Origin: an uncultured Clostridia bacterium
Lineage (GTDB): Bacteria; Bacillota; Clostridia; Christensenellales; Borkfalkiaceae
Assembly: GCA_959605945.1 (NCBI GenBank)
Contig: CAUHGY010000091.1
Coordinates: forward strand, 1-6,251
Length of the DNA: 6,251 bases
Direction of reading: 5' to 3'
Under the pieces are notes generated by a model. The model had not been told where the DNA came from. It worked only from the letters and a program-made list of their open reading frames with translations, and did not search any database. This document shows, in pieces, positions 1 to 4,823 of this stretch (positions are counted from its first letter, which is position 1; each line of letters begins with the position of its first letter). The translations under genes were made by a program, and so were the position numbers.

Positions 1-30
1 AACGCCGCCCGCAGCTTTGCGGGCGGCGTT
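1..30 (-). terminator. Probable intrinsic terminator of the SirTM operon
   Basis: A perfect 12-bp inverted repeat (1-12 with 19-30) closes a 6-nt loop at 13-18. The stem is very GC-rich. It lies about 70 nt past the sirtuin stop codon, where a minus-strand operon would end. On the minus strand the right arm ends in TT at the window edge, so the U-tract needed to prove a terminator lies outside the window. It could instead be a bidirectional terminator shared with a gene to the left. Confidence 0.6.
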
Positions 31-53
31 CCGGTTATTTAAGAAAATTATAC

Positions 54-81
54 GCCGAACCAATCCGTTGCCCTGTTCGGC
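54..81 (-). other. Hairpin just past the sirtuin gene
   Basis: A 7-bp inverted repeat (GCCGAAC at 54-60, GTTCGGC at 75-81) encloses a 14-nt loop, 18 nt beyond the sirtuin stop codon. On the minus strand it is followed by a T-rich stretch with no uninterrupted U-run, so it is a weak terminator candidate or a 3'-end stabilising structure in front of the stronger hairpin at 1-30. Confidence 0.35.
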
Positions 82-99
82 AAAAAACCGGGAACCGCA

Positions 100-945
100 T
101 TATAACCGAGAAATTACTTTGCCGATATCTTCATCGATACATATCGACCGCTTTTCGATTTGCGGAGGGCAGTTCGCTTCTCCGTTGTTGATACAGACAT
201 AAATCGCTTCCGAATTAGACATTGTAAAACGCCAAAACGGATATTTAATGATTGCGGGCGTGTTATATCCGACCCCGAGTTCCAAATATACTACCCTGCC
301 GGTTTTGTGTTTTTCGATAAACCTTTCATATCTCTCGCAAGCCGCATACCAGCCGCCGTCCTGAACAAAACTGTTATCGGCACGCAGATTCATTGCCATA
401 GGTTTGCCGCACACAGGACAATGAGGTATCAATGAATGCGGAATCTTCATATCTTTCTGCTCTGACGCCATACGGCGCACCGTTTCTTCGTTATCGTAAG
501 TTTTATCATGGCACGGAACCGAACACTGAAACAGACCGTAATCGCCCTGAGTATAGAAAAGCCTTTTTTTATCGAAACCGGCTTTCTGAAAGCAGTGATC
601 TACATTTGTCGTCAAAACAAAATAGTCCTTGTCTTTTACGCAGTCATAAAGTTCGTCATAGACGGGTTTCGGAGGGTCTTGATAGCGGTTGAGCATTATA
701 TATCTCGACCAGTAAGCCCAATATTCTTCGGGAGTGCTGTAATTGTAAAATCCGCCGGAATACATGTCGTGAAATTTATATTTCATCTCAAAGTCGCGAA
801 AATTCTCGCTAAATCTTTTGCCGGAATATGTGAATCCCGCCGAAGCGGAAAGACCCGCGCCCGCGCCTATTATAACGGCATCCGCCTGCCGCAAAGCGGC
901 TTTCAGTTTATCGATCAGAACCGAGCAGTCTTGCGTAAATTTCAT
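100..945 (-). CDS. Class M sirtuin (SirTM), probable protein ADP-ribosyltransferase
   Basis: The 281-residue product belongs to the Sir2 family. The NAD-binding loop GAGAGLSASAG is at 27-37, the TTNVD motif (TQNxD in classical sirtuins) is at 112-116 with Asn114, and a structural zinc site is formed by C141/C145 and C176/C179. Where deacylase sirtuins carry the catalytic His before Gly, this protein has Gln133 (TQGDYG, 132-137). That is the hallmark of SirTM enzymes, which transfer ADP-ribose from NAD+ to a protein instead of deacylating. As I recall, the studied streptococcal enzyme has Asn118 and Gln137 here, a constant offset of four. The start at 945 is preferred over the in-frame ATG at 975 because AAGGAG sits 7 nt upstream of it. 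The gene overlaps the macrodomain gene by 38 nt, so the two are probably translationally coupled. It is the last gene of the operon. The family call is firm; the protein substrate here is unknown. Confidence 0.93.
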   Translation of the reverse strand: MKFTQDCSVLIDKLKAALRQADAVIIGAGAGLSASAGFTYSGKRFSENFRDFEMKYKFHDMYSGGFYNYSTPEEYWAYWSRYIMLNRYQDPPKPVYDELYDCVKDKDYFVLTTNVDHCFQKAGFDKKRLFYTQGDYGLFQCSVPCHDKTYDNEETVRRMASEQKDMKIPHSLIPHCPVCGKPMAMNLRADNSFVQDGGWYAACERYERFIEKHKTGRVVYLELGVGYNTPAIIKYPFWRFTMSNSEAIYVCINNGEANCPPQIEKRSICIDEDIGKVISRL

Positions 946-1684
946 AATCGCACTCCTTGAACACGTTAAAAACAACTTTGATATCGCTGTTTGCCTGCCG
1001 CTTATAATCTTTGACCGTTTTAACCGCTATCTCTGCGGCGCGCCCGTTCGGAAAACGGAATTCACCCGTAGAGATACAGCAGAATGCAATGCTCTGCAAG
1101 CCGTTTTTATCCGCAAGAGCAAGGCAGGACCGATAACAGTCCGAAAGCTGCTTCTCGTGCGTTTTATTCAGCGCGCCGTACACTATCGGTCCGACGGTAT
1201 GCAGAACGTACTTACAAGGTAAATTATAAGCCTGCGTAATTTTTGCCCGACCCGTAGGTTCTTCATAACCTTGCGCGTTCATGATTTCGGCGCATTCCTG
1301 TCTTAACTGCACTCCCGCAAACGTGTGGATTGCGTTGTCTATACAGCCGTGATTGGGACAAAAACAGCCGAGCATCCGCGAATTGGCGGCGTTTACTATA
1401 CCGTCGCATCTCAGCGTTGTAATATCGCCTTTCCAAAGATATATGCCTGAAGCGGCGGGGGTCAGTTCTTCTATATCGGTTATGCCCTTCGTTCTCAGTT
1501 CTTCTTGCAGATATGCATCCTGTATCAGCAGAAATTTCTCGTCGGCCGGTTTCGGCATACGCACGTTTACAAGCGCGCGGAAAAGCCTTTTCTGTTCTTC
1601 GGCATCGGACGGAATAACCGACTGTTTCCCCGTTTCATTCAAAAGACAGCCTATTAAATATTTTATTCTTTCTGTCTGGTCCAT
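908..1684 (-). CDS. Zinc-type macrodomain protein ADP-ribose hydrolase
   Basis: The 258-residue product has a helical N-terminal extension (about 1-75) and a macrodomain (about 80-255). Visible macrodomain motifs are GDIT at 86-89, VNAANS at 97-102, TGRAKIT at 144-150, HTVGP at 162-166 and CISTGEFRFP at 203-212. The loop after the Asn motif carries C107, C109, H112 and C114 (GCFCPNHGCIDNAIH), the Cys/His cluster of zinc-containing macrodomains that occur with SirTM sirtuins. These enzymes remove the ADP-ribose that the partner sirtuin attaches. The ribosome binding site is excellent (AAGGAGG, 7 nt spacing) and is formed by the last codons of the upstream ferredoxin gene. The 3' end overlaps the sirtuin gene by 38 nt. 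All expected motifs are intact, so it should be active. The exact zinc ligands and the target protein are inferred. Confidence 0.93.
   Translation of the reverse strand: MDQTERIKYLIGCLLNETGKQSVIPSDAEEQKRLFRALVNVRMPKPADEKFLLIQDAYLQEELRTKGITDIEELTPAASGIYLWKGDITTLRCDGIVNAANSRMLGCFCPNHGCIDNAIHTFAGVQLRQECAEIMNAQGYEEPTGRAKITQAYNLPCKYVLHTVGPIVYGALNKTHEKQLSDCYRSCLALADKNGLQSIAFCCISTGEFRFPNGRAAEIAVKTVKDYKRQANSDIKVVFNVFKECDYEIYARLLGSDR
953..958 (-). promoter_or_regulatory. Ribosome binding site deciding the SirTM start
   Basis: On the minus strand AAGGAG lies 7 nt before the ATG at 945, inside the macrodomain coding sequence. No such motif is well placed for the upstream in-frame ATG at 975. It therefore fixes the sirtuin start and implies coupling to translation of the macrodomain gene. 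Confidence 0.75.
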
Positions 1685-1688
1685 TTTC

Positions 1689-1997
1689 TTACCTCCTTAT
1701 GACGGCGTCTACGGGGCAAATATCCCGACAGTTTCCGCAGTTCAGACAGTTTTCCTGTCTGATAGCCGCTTTGTCCAAATCAATACAGTTTTGCGGACAT
1801 GCCGATAGACATTTGCCGCAGCATATACATTCGTCTGTTATGAAATATCTGCCCGTTTGAGCGAAGTTTCCGCCGAAAGAAATCGAAAACCGTTCAATGG
1901 GTTTCTCAGATAAATCAAACCATTCGCCGCAGCCTTCATATATGCAAAAAACCGTCAGTGCTTTGCGAGACTGTTCGGACGGATATATTTTGTACAT
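1689..1997 (-). pseudogene. 3' part of a frameshifted flavin-barrel/2x[4Fe-4S] ferredoxin gene
   Basis: This is the C-terminal part of the gene that starts at 2299. The frame is open upstream of the ATG at 1997 to about 2120, where it continues the split-barrel domain (LSLTGIKGG, then CVAVSVRGKVKEIG). Counted from 1997, the end of the barrel is followed by a bacterial ferredoxin domain with two CxxCxxCxxxCP motifs: C57, C60, C63, C67 and C84, C87, C90, C94. Each should bind one [4Fe-4S] cluster, so the intact protein would pass electrons between FMN and two iron-sulfur clusters. No Shine-Dalgarno motif precedes 1997, so separate translation of this fragment is unlikely. With the frame repaired the product would be about 203 residues, consistent with my recollection of intact relatives. 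Its last codons form the ribosome binding site of the macrodomain gene. Confidence 0.85.
1692..1698 (-). promoter_or_regulatory. Ribosome binding site of the macrodomain gene, inside the ferredoxin 3' end
   Basis: AAGGAGG ends 7 nt before the macrodomain ATG. Its GG-AGG core is formed by the two AGG arginine codons that end the ferredoxin reading frame, directly before its TAA stop. Ribosomes finishing the upstream gene would terminate on this site, a typical coupling arrangement. Confidence 0.8.
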
Positions 1998-2299
1998 ATA
2001 AGGATTTTTGCCGAGCAGTCTCCGTAAACGTTCCTGACCGATTTCTTTGACTTTTCCCCGAACGGATACGGCAACGCATGACAGTGTGTTTCCGCCTTTA
2101 ATACCCGTAAGGGAAAGGTGTTTTCTTTCAAACGTCTGTAAAAGTTTTTACCTTTTGCGGTCAGAAAATAAAGGCCGTTTTCGTCATAGTCCATAATGTC
2201 GGCAGCGCACGTTACGGGTTTTCCGCTTTCATCGTTTGTCGCCATTATTACCGTGCGTATTCTTTCATGCAAATATTGAAATACCTGAATTGTCTCCAT
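1955..2299 (-). pseudogene. 5' part of the frameshifted pyridoxamine-phosphate-oxidase-like flavin protein
   Basis: The first 60 residues after the proposed start (METIQ) match the N-terminus of the pyridoxamine 5'-phosphate oxidase-like FMN split barrel that carries a C-terminal ferredoxin: LHERIRTVIMAT, then DIMDYDENGLYFLTAKGKNF. After Asn60 (about 2120) the frame loses all family resemblance and runs through cysteine- and basic-rich junk to a stop at 1955, while the expected sequence continues in the -1 frame. So about one base (1 modulo 3) is missing here. The open frame extends to an ATG at 2377, but family similarity begins at 2299. Neither ATG has a clear Shine-Dalgarno motif, which is unusual in this operon. 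The family normally binds FMN or a related flavin; no substrate is known for this version. The break is either a real mutation or a sequencing error. Confidence 0.82.
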
Positions 2300-2315
2300 T
2301 GCTGCATCACATGTT

Positions 2316-2348
2316 GAGGCGGCAATCGGCATATGAGACGGCCGCCTC
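2316..2348 (-). other. Hairpin between the SnoaL-like and flavin/ferredoxin genes
   Basis: An 8-bp perfect GC-rich inverted repeat (2316-2323 with 2341-2348) encloses a 17-nt loop. It lies in the 90-nt gap after the SnoaL-like gene, 16 nt before the flavin-protein ATG at 2299. No T-run follows on either strand, so it is not an intrinsic terminator. It could affect mRNA processing or translation of the next gene, or be chance. Confidence 0.4.
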
Positions 2349-2389
2349 GCGTTAAGTCGGGTTTTTCCGAAATACATTGCATTATGTTT

Positions 2390-3163
2390 TCAGAATTTTC
2401 CGTTATCGTTTTTCCACGCCGCTCTGTCGGCAACGGTTTCCATTACGTCCCAGTGCTCCGCAATCTTGCCGTTTTCAACGCGCCATAAATCATAGTACGA
2501 AGTAGGTTTGCCGCCAAATGTGCCTTCCGATACGGCCAGCACCATATCGCCCTGCGCAAGCACCTGATGAACCTTATCGTATATCATTGCAATCCCCGCT
2601 TTCCCAAGCGCTTCAAGCGCCGCGCCCAACCCGGAAAGACCGTCCGCAATTCCCGTATTGTGCTGCAGATAGCTGTCGCCGTCAAAGTAATCGGGCGTTT
2701 TCTGCGGATTTTTGCCCTGCATTACATCGTACAGAAAATTTTTAACGATTTCGCGGTTTTCTTCCGTCTTTTCGAGATCCTTTGCTTCGGTTTGTCCGTC
2801 AATCTGCGTTCTGCCCGACGGATTAGCCTGTGCTTTTTCCGCAAGATTATCCCAATGCTCGGCAATTAAGCCGTTCTCAAAACGGAAAATGTCAAACGCG
2901 ACCTGTTCGCCCGCGCCCGCGAAATTATAAACGGTTTGCATAAATACTTTGTCTCCGTCTTGATAAGCGCGTATCGTGTTTACCGTCGTTTTGACGGGAG
3001 CGCTGCCGAGATATGCAACCGAACTGCAGAACGCATCTCTTCCCGTTCCGTACGCAAGATTGTGCTGAATGTAACCTTCCTGCAAAAGCGACTTTGCCTT
3101 TTCCGCGTCGCCGGTCGCAAAACAGTTGATGAGTTCTTTTGCCTTCTGAATGTTGTCAGTCAT
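2390..3163 (-). CDS. Tandem SnoaL/NTF2-like two-domain protein
   Basis: The 257-residue product consists of two SnoaL-like (NTF2-fold) domains, about residues 1-112 and 130-250, joined by a charged linker. The repeats are recognisable by eye: YIQHN at 31-35 matches YLQHN at 165-169, and FENGLIAEHWDNL at 95-107 matches VENGKIAEHWDVM at 229-241. This fold forms a cone with a hydrophobic pocket, used by polyketide cyclases, dehydratases and many small-molecule-binding proteins. The paired His/Asn and His/Trp/Asp residues in each half suggest two similar pockets. There is no signal peptide or membrane segment, so it should be cytoplasmic. GGAGG lies 8 nt before the ATG. It is the first gene of the leftward operon, directly behind the promoter. 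The fold is well supported; the ligand or reaction cannot be told from sequence. Confidence 0.88.
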   Translation of the reverse strand: MTDNIQKAKELINCFATGDAEKAKSLLQEGYIQHNLAYGTGRDAFCSSVAYLGSAPVKTTVNTIRAYQDGDKVFMQTVYNFAGAGEQVAFDIFRFENGLIAEHWDNLAEKAQANPSGRTQIDGQTEAKDLEKTEENREIVKNFLYDVMQGKNPQKTPDYFDGDSYLQHNTGIADGLSGLGAALEALGKAGIAMIYDKVHQVLAQGDMVLAVSEGTFGGKPTSYYDLWRVENGKIAEHWDVMETVADRAAWKNDNGKF

Positions 3164-3219
3164 AACAGATACCTCCGAAAAATTGATTTGATTTTTGCAA
3201 TCTCATCGATTACGCCCGA

Positions 3220-3248
3220 AGTATAACAAATAGAAATCCTCTATGCAA
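3220..3248 (-). promoter_or_regulatory. Promoter of the SnoaL-flavin/ferredoxin-macrodomain-SirTM operon
   Basis: On the minus strand a -35 box TTGCAT (3243-3248) and a -10 box TATACT (3220-3225) are separated by exactly 17 nt. A TG one base before the -10 gives an extended -10 element. The predicted start point is near 3213, leaving an untranslated leader of about 50 nt. This is a good sigma-A promoter inferred from motif match only. Confidence 0.72.
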
Positions 3249-3260
3249 GAACGTTACTTT

Positions 3261-3279
3261 TCTATTATCTGATAATAGA
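3261..3279. promoter_or_regulatory. Perfect 19-bp palindrome, probable HxlR-regulator operator
   Basis: TCTATTATC-T-GATAATAGA is a perfect 9-bp inverted repeat around one central base. It lies between the two divergent promoters, overlapping neither core: its centre is about 57 bp upstream of the predicted leftward start and about 73 bp upstream of the predicted rightward start. Dimeric winged-helix regulators of the HxlR family bind such dyads. The position upstream of the -35 box fits activation of the leftward operon at least as well as repression. Binding by the adjacent regulator is an inference. Confidence 0.6.
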
Positions 3280-3307
3280 TTTATTACAAGGTTTCTTTTT
3301 TGAACTA

Positions 3308-3336
3308 TTGACTTTTTCCATGAATCCTGTTATAAT
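3308..3336 (+). promoter_or_regulatory. Promoter of the HxlR-family regulator gene
   Basis: A -35 box TTGACT (3308-3313) and a perfect -10 box TATAAT (3331-3336) are separated by 17 nt. TG at 3328-3329 completes an extended -10 element. The start point should be near 3343, giving a short leader of about 20 nt containing the AAAGGAA ribosome binding site. It is a near-consensus sigma-A promoter. Confidence 0.85.
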
Positions 3337-3362
3337 TATAAAAAATTTAAAGGAACACCGCC

Positions 3363-3689
3363 ATGCTGACAAAAGAAGAATTGCCGGAATGCCCCGTTGC
3401 CACCACAGTGCAGCTTATAGGCAACAAATGGAAACTGCTTATCATACGCAACATGATATACAACGGAAAACAGCGGTTCGGAGAATTTCTGAAATCAATT
3501 CCCGCAATAAGCAAAAAAGTGCTAACAGACAATCTCCGCGCATTGGAAGAAGACGGACTTGTCGAAAGGGAAGTATTTGCGGAAGTTCCGCCGCGAGTGG
3601 AATATTCTTTAACGCCGCTCGGCAAATCGTTAAAACCCGTTCTCGATGCTATGTTGGAATGGGGCATGAATTATAAGCAAAATTTATAA
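3363..3689 (+). CDS. HxlR-family winged helix-turn-helix regulator
   Basis: The 108-residue product is full length for this family of dimeric DNA-binding proteins. It shows the signature ECPVATTVQLIGNKWKLLII (9-28), the RFGEFLKSI segment (38-46), a recognition helix around 49-63 (SKKVLTDNLRALEEDG), and a beta wing ending in RVEYSLTPLG (78-87). Cys10 sits at the conserved N-terminal position that acts as a thiol redox or electrophile sensor in relatives such as Bacillus YodB. It is the only cysteine in the protein, so any disulfide would be between subunits or with a small thiol. The gene is divergent from the SirTM operon and shares a 199-bp intergenic region with a perfect palindrome, which suggests it controls that operon and possibly itself. 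AAAGGAA precedes the ATG. The signal it senses is unknown. Confidence 0.92.
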   Translation: MLTKEELPECPVATTVQLIGNKWKLLIIRNMIYNGKQRFGEFLKSIPAISKKVLTDNLRALEEDGLVEREVFAEVPPRVEYSLTPLGKSLKPVLDAMLEWGMNYKQNL

Positions 3690-3705
3690 TATTAAAATGA
3701 AAACT

Positions 3706-3737
3706 AAAAGACGGAATTAGCTTTTTCCGCCTTTTTT
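3706..3737 (+). terminator. Terminator of the regulator gene
   Basis: An 11-position stem (3706-3716 with 3725-3735) with one A-C mismatch and an 8-nt loop runs into a six-T tract at 3732-3737. It begins 16 nt after the regulator stop codon. The GACGG/CCGCC core and U-tract fit an intrinsic terminator. Confidence 0.7.
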
Positions 3738-3847
3738 ACGATCCGTTTAATTTTTCTTAACTAAGCTATACGGCAGAACCAGCTAAGCATCTCTCTGTTT
3801 CGGCCGGCTTTTATTTACCTGTTCAGAATTACCGACATATAACTCGA

Positions 3848-3865
3848 ACAAAAACTCCCGGAGTT
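3848..3865 (-). terminator. Weak candidate terminator of the isomerase gene
   Basis: On the minus strand a 5-bp stem (AACTC/GAGTT) with a CGG loop runs into TTTTTGTT. It lies about 80 nt past the isomerase stop codon. The stem is short, so this is tentative. The rest of the gap from 3738 to 3943 shows no gene; an ACCGAC...GTCGGT pair (3831-3836, 3882-3887) followed by a T-tract on the plus strand is the only other structure noted. Confidence 0.35.
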
Positions 3866-3943
3866 AACGTCCGCACGGTAGGTCGGTCTTTTTCTGTTCT
3901 CTTTCATCGAAAACAATCGATTTTCTTTAAAAACATTTTAAAA

Positions 3944-4735
3944 TCAGACGTATTTTTCCGCCATGGTTTTTACGAAGTCAAGCGAACGGAAAAGCTCTGA
4001 AACATTCTCGAAATCGTTTTTATAAACTTCCAGGAGTACTGCTCCGTCAAACCCCGCGCCGCCGAGACGCGAAAACAGCTCTTTATAATCGGTTATTCCT
4101 CTGCCCGGAAGGCACATTTTACCGCATCCGTCAATATCCGAAAGATGAACCGTAACAATGTCCTGCCCCATCTCGTCGATGAATTCGGCACAGTCTATGC
4201 CGCTCTGACGCGCCTGTTTTACGTCGAGGGTGCCTTTGAGAGCCGGAGCCCGTTTTTTAAGCTCTTTGAAAAAACCTATGTAATTATAATATCCCCAATG
4301 CACGTTTTCGTGCGCAAGCTGCACGCCGTATCTGCCCGCAACGGCGATTATATCGTTGGTAACGGCGCCTATCCTGTCAAAATCGATATTTAAGGGCGTC
4401 TTTTTAAAACGCGCGCCGCCGTGAAAAGTATAATACCCGGCGCCGATTTCGCGCGCGGCGGCCATAGCTCCTTCCAAAATGCAGAAAGAATCTTGTTTCG
4501 CCCTTTCGTTAAGGCTGTAAAGCTGCGGTTCAAACTGCGTTGTCAAAACATGCACGGAATGCACATCGACTCCGCCTTTACGGGCTTTCAGCGTCTTCCC
4601 GAACTCCGCATTGTATTCGCAGAAAGATTCCAAAAAAACTTCCGCCGTTTCACAGCCGTTTTTATTTAAAAATTCCAAAGCGTCCTCTGTATTGTATCTG
4701 CCGAAAAGCGATGCGGTTGAAATGCCGAATTTCAT
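3944..4735 (-). CDS. Sugar phosphate isomerase/epimerase-like TIM-barrel protein
   Basis: The 263-residue product belongs to the xylose isomerase-like/AP endonuclease family 2 TIM-barrel superfamily. It starts with the first barrel strand (MKFGISTASLF) and shows alternating strands through VDVHSVHV (56-63), YYTFHGGA (101-108), VQLAHENV (138-145), GTLDVKQA (168-175), IVTVHLSD (193-200) and GAVLLEVY (231-238). The likely divalent-metal ligands are Glu143, Asp171, His197 and Glu236, with His62 and His105 also in the pocket. Members interconvert ketoses, epimerise sugars or act on inositol derivatives, so the substrate cannot be named. The LPGRG loop at 209-213 is typical of the group. A purine-rich stretch with GGGGAAGAGAG lies before the ATG. 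It follows hpf by 88 nt across a strong hairpin and may be co-transcribed with it or use its own unseen promoter. No sugar transporter or kinase gene is nearby to suggest a pathway. Confidence 0.88.
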   Translation of the reverse strand: MKFGISTASLFGRYNTEDALEFLNKNGCETAEVFLESFCEYNAEFGKTLKARKGGVDVHSVHVLTTQFEPQLYSLNERAKQDSFCILEGAMAAAREIGAGYYTFHGGARFKKTPLNIDFDRIGAVTNDIIAVAGRYGVQLAHENVHWGYYNYIGFFKELKKRAPALKGTLDVKQARQSGIDCAEFIDEMGQDIVTVHLSDIDGCGKMCLPGRGITDYKELFSRLGGAGFDGAVLLEVYKNDFENVSELFRSLDFVKTMAEKYV

Positions 4736-4766
4736 TACTCTCTTCCCCGTTTTTCTTATTAACCGC

Positions 4767-4794
4767 CTTTCAGCCGGCTTTCGCCGGCTGAAAG
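4767..4794 (-). other. Strong GNRA-capped hairpin between hpf and the isomerase gene
   Basis: A perfect 12-bp inverted repeat (4767-4778 with 4783-4794) encloses a 4-nt loop that reads GAAA on the minus strand, a very stable GNRA tetraloop. It lies 29 nt after the hpf stop codon. The downstream minus-strand sequence (GCGGTTAATAAG) lacks a U-run, so it may be an imperfect terminator or attenuator, or a 3'-end stabiliser of the hpf message. Confidence 0.55.
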
Positions 4795-4823
4795 AATTCA
4801 GTTACTGACTTTTATAGCCCTTC

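Noticed and set aside
508..960. 150-codon plus-strand open frame opposite the sirtuin
   Set aside because: It is antisense to a clear sirtuin gene; its sequence has no recognisable domain and no promoter or ribosome binding site.
946..975. Upstream in-frame ATG at 975 as the sirtuin start
   Set aside because: It adds ten residues (MFLTCSRSAI) unlike the family and has no ribosome binding site, while the ATG at 945 has AAGGAG at 7 nt.
2112..2125. Programmed -1 frameshifting in the flavin/ferredoxin gene
   Set aside because: The in-frame codons GAA AAC ACC do not form an X XXY YYZ slippery heptamer, and the family is normally read in one frame.
2300..2377. ATG at 2377 as the start of the flavin protein
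   Set aside because: The extra 26 residues show no family similarity, include the intergenic hairpin, and no ribosome binding site precedes them.
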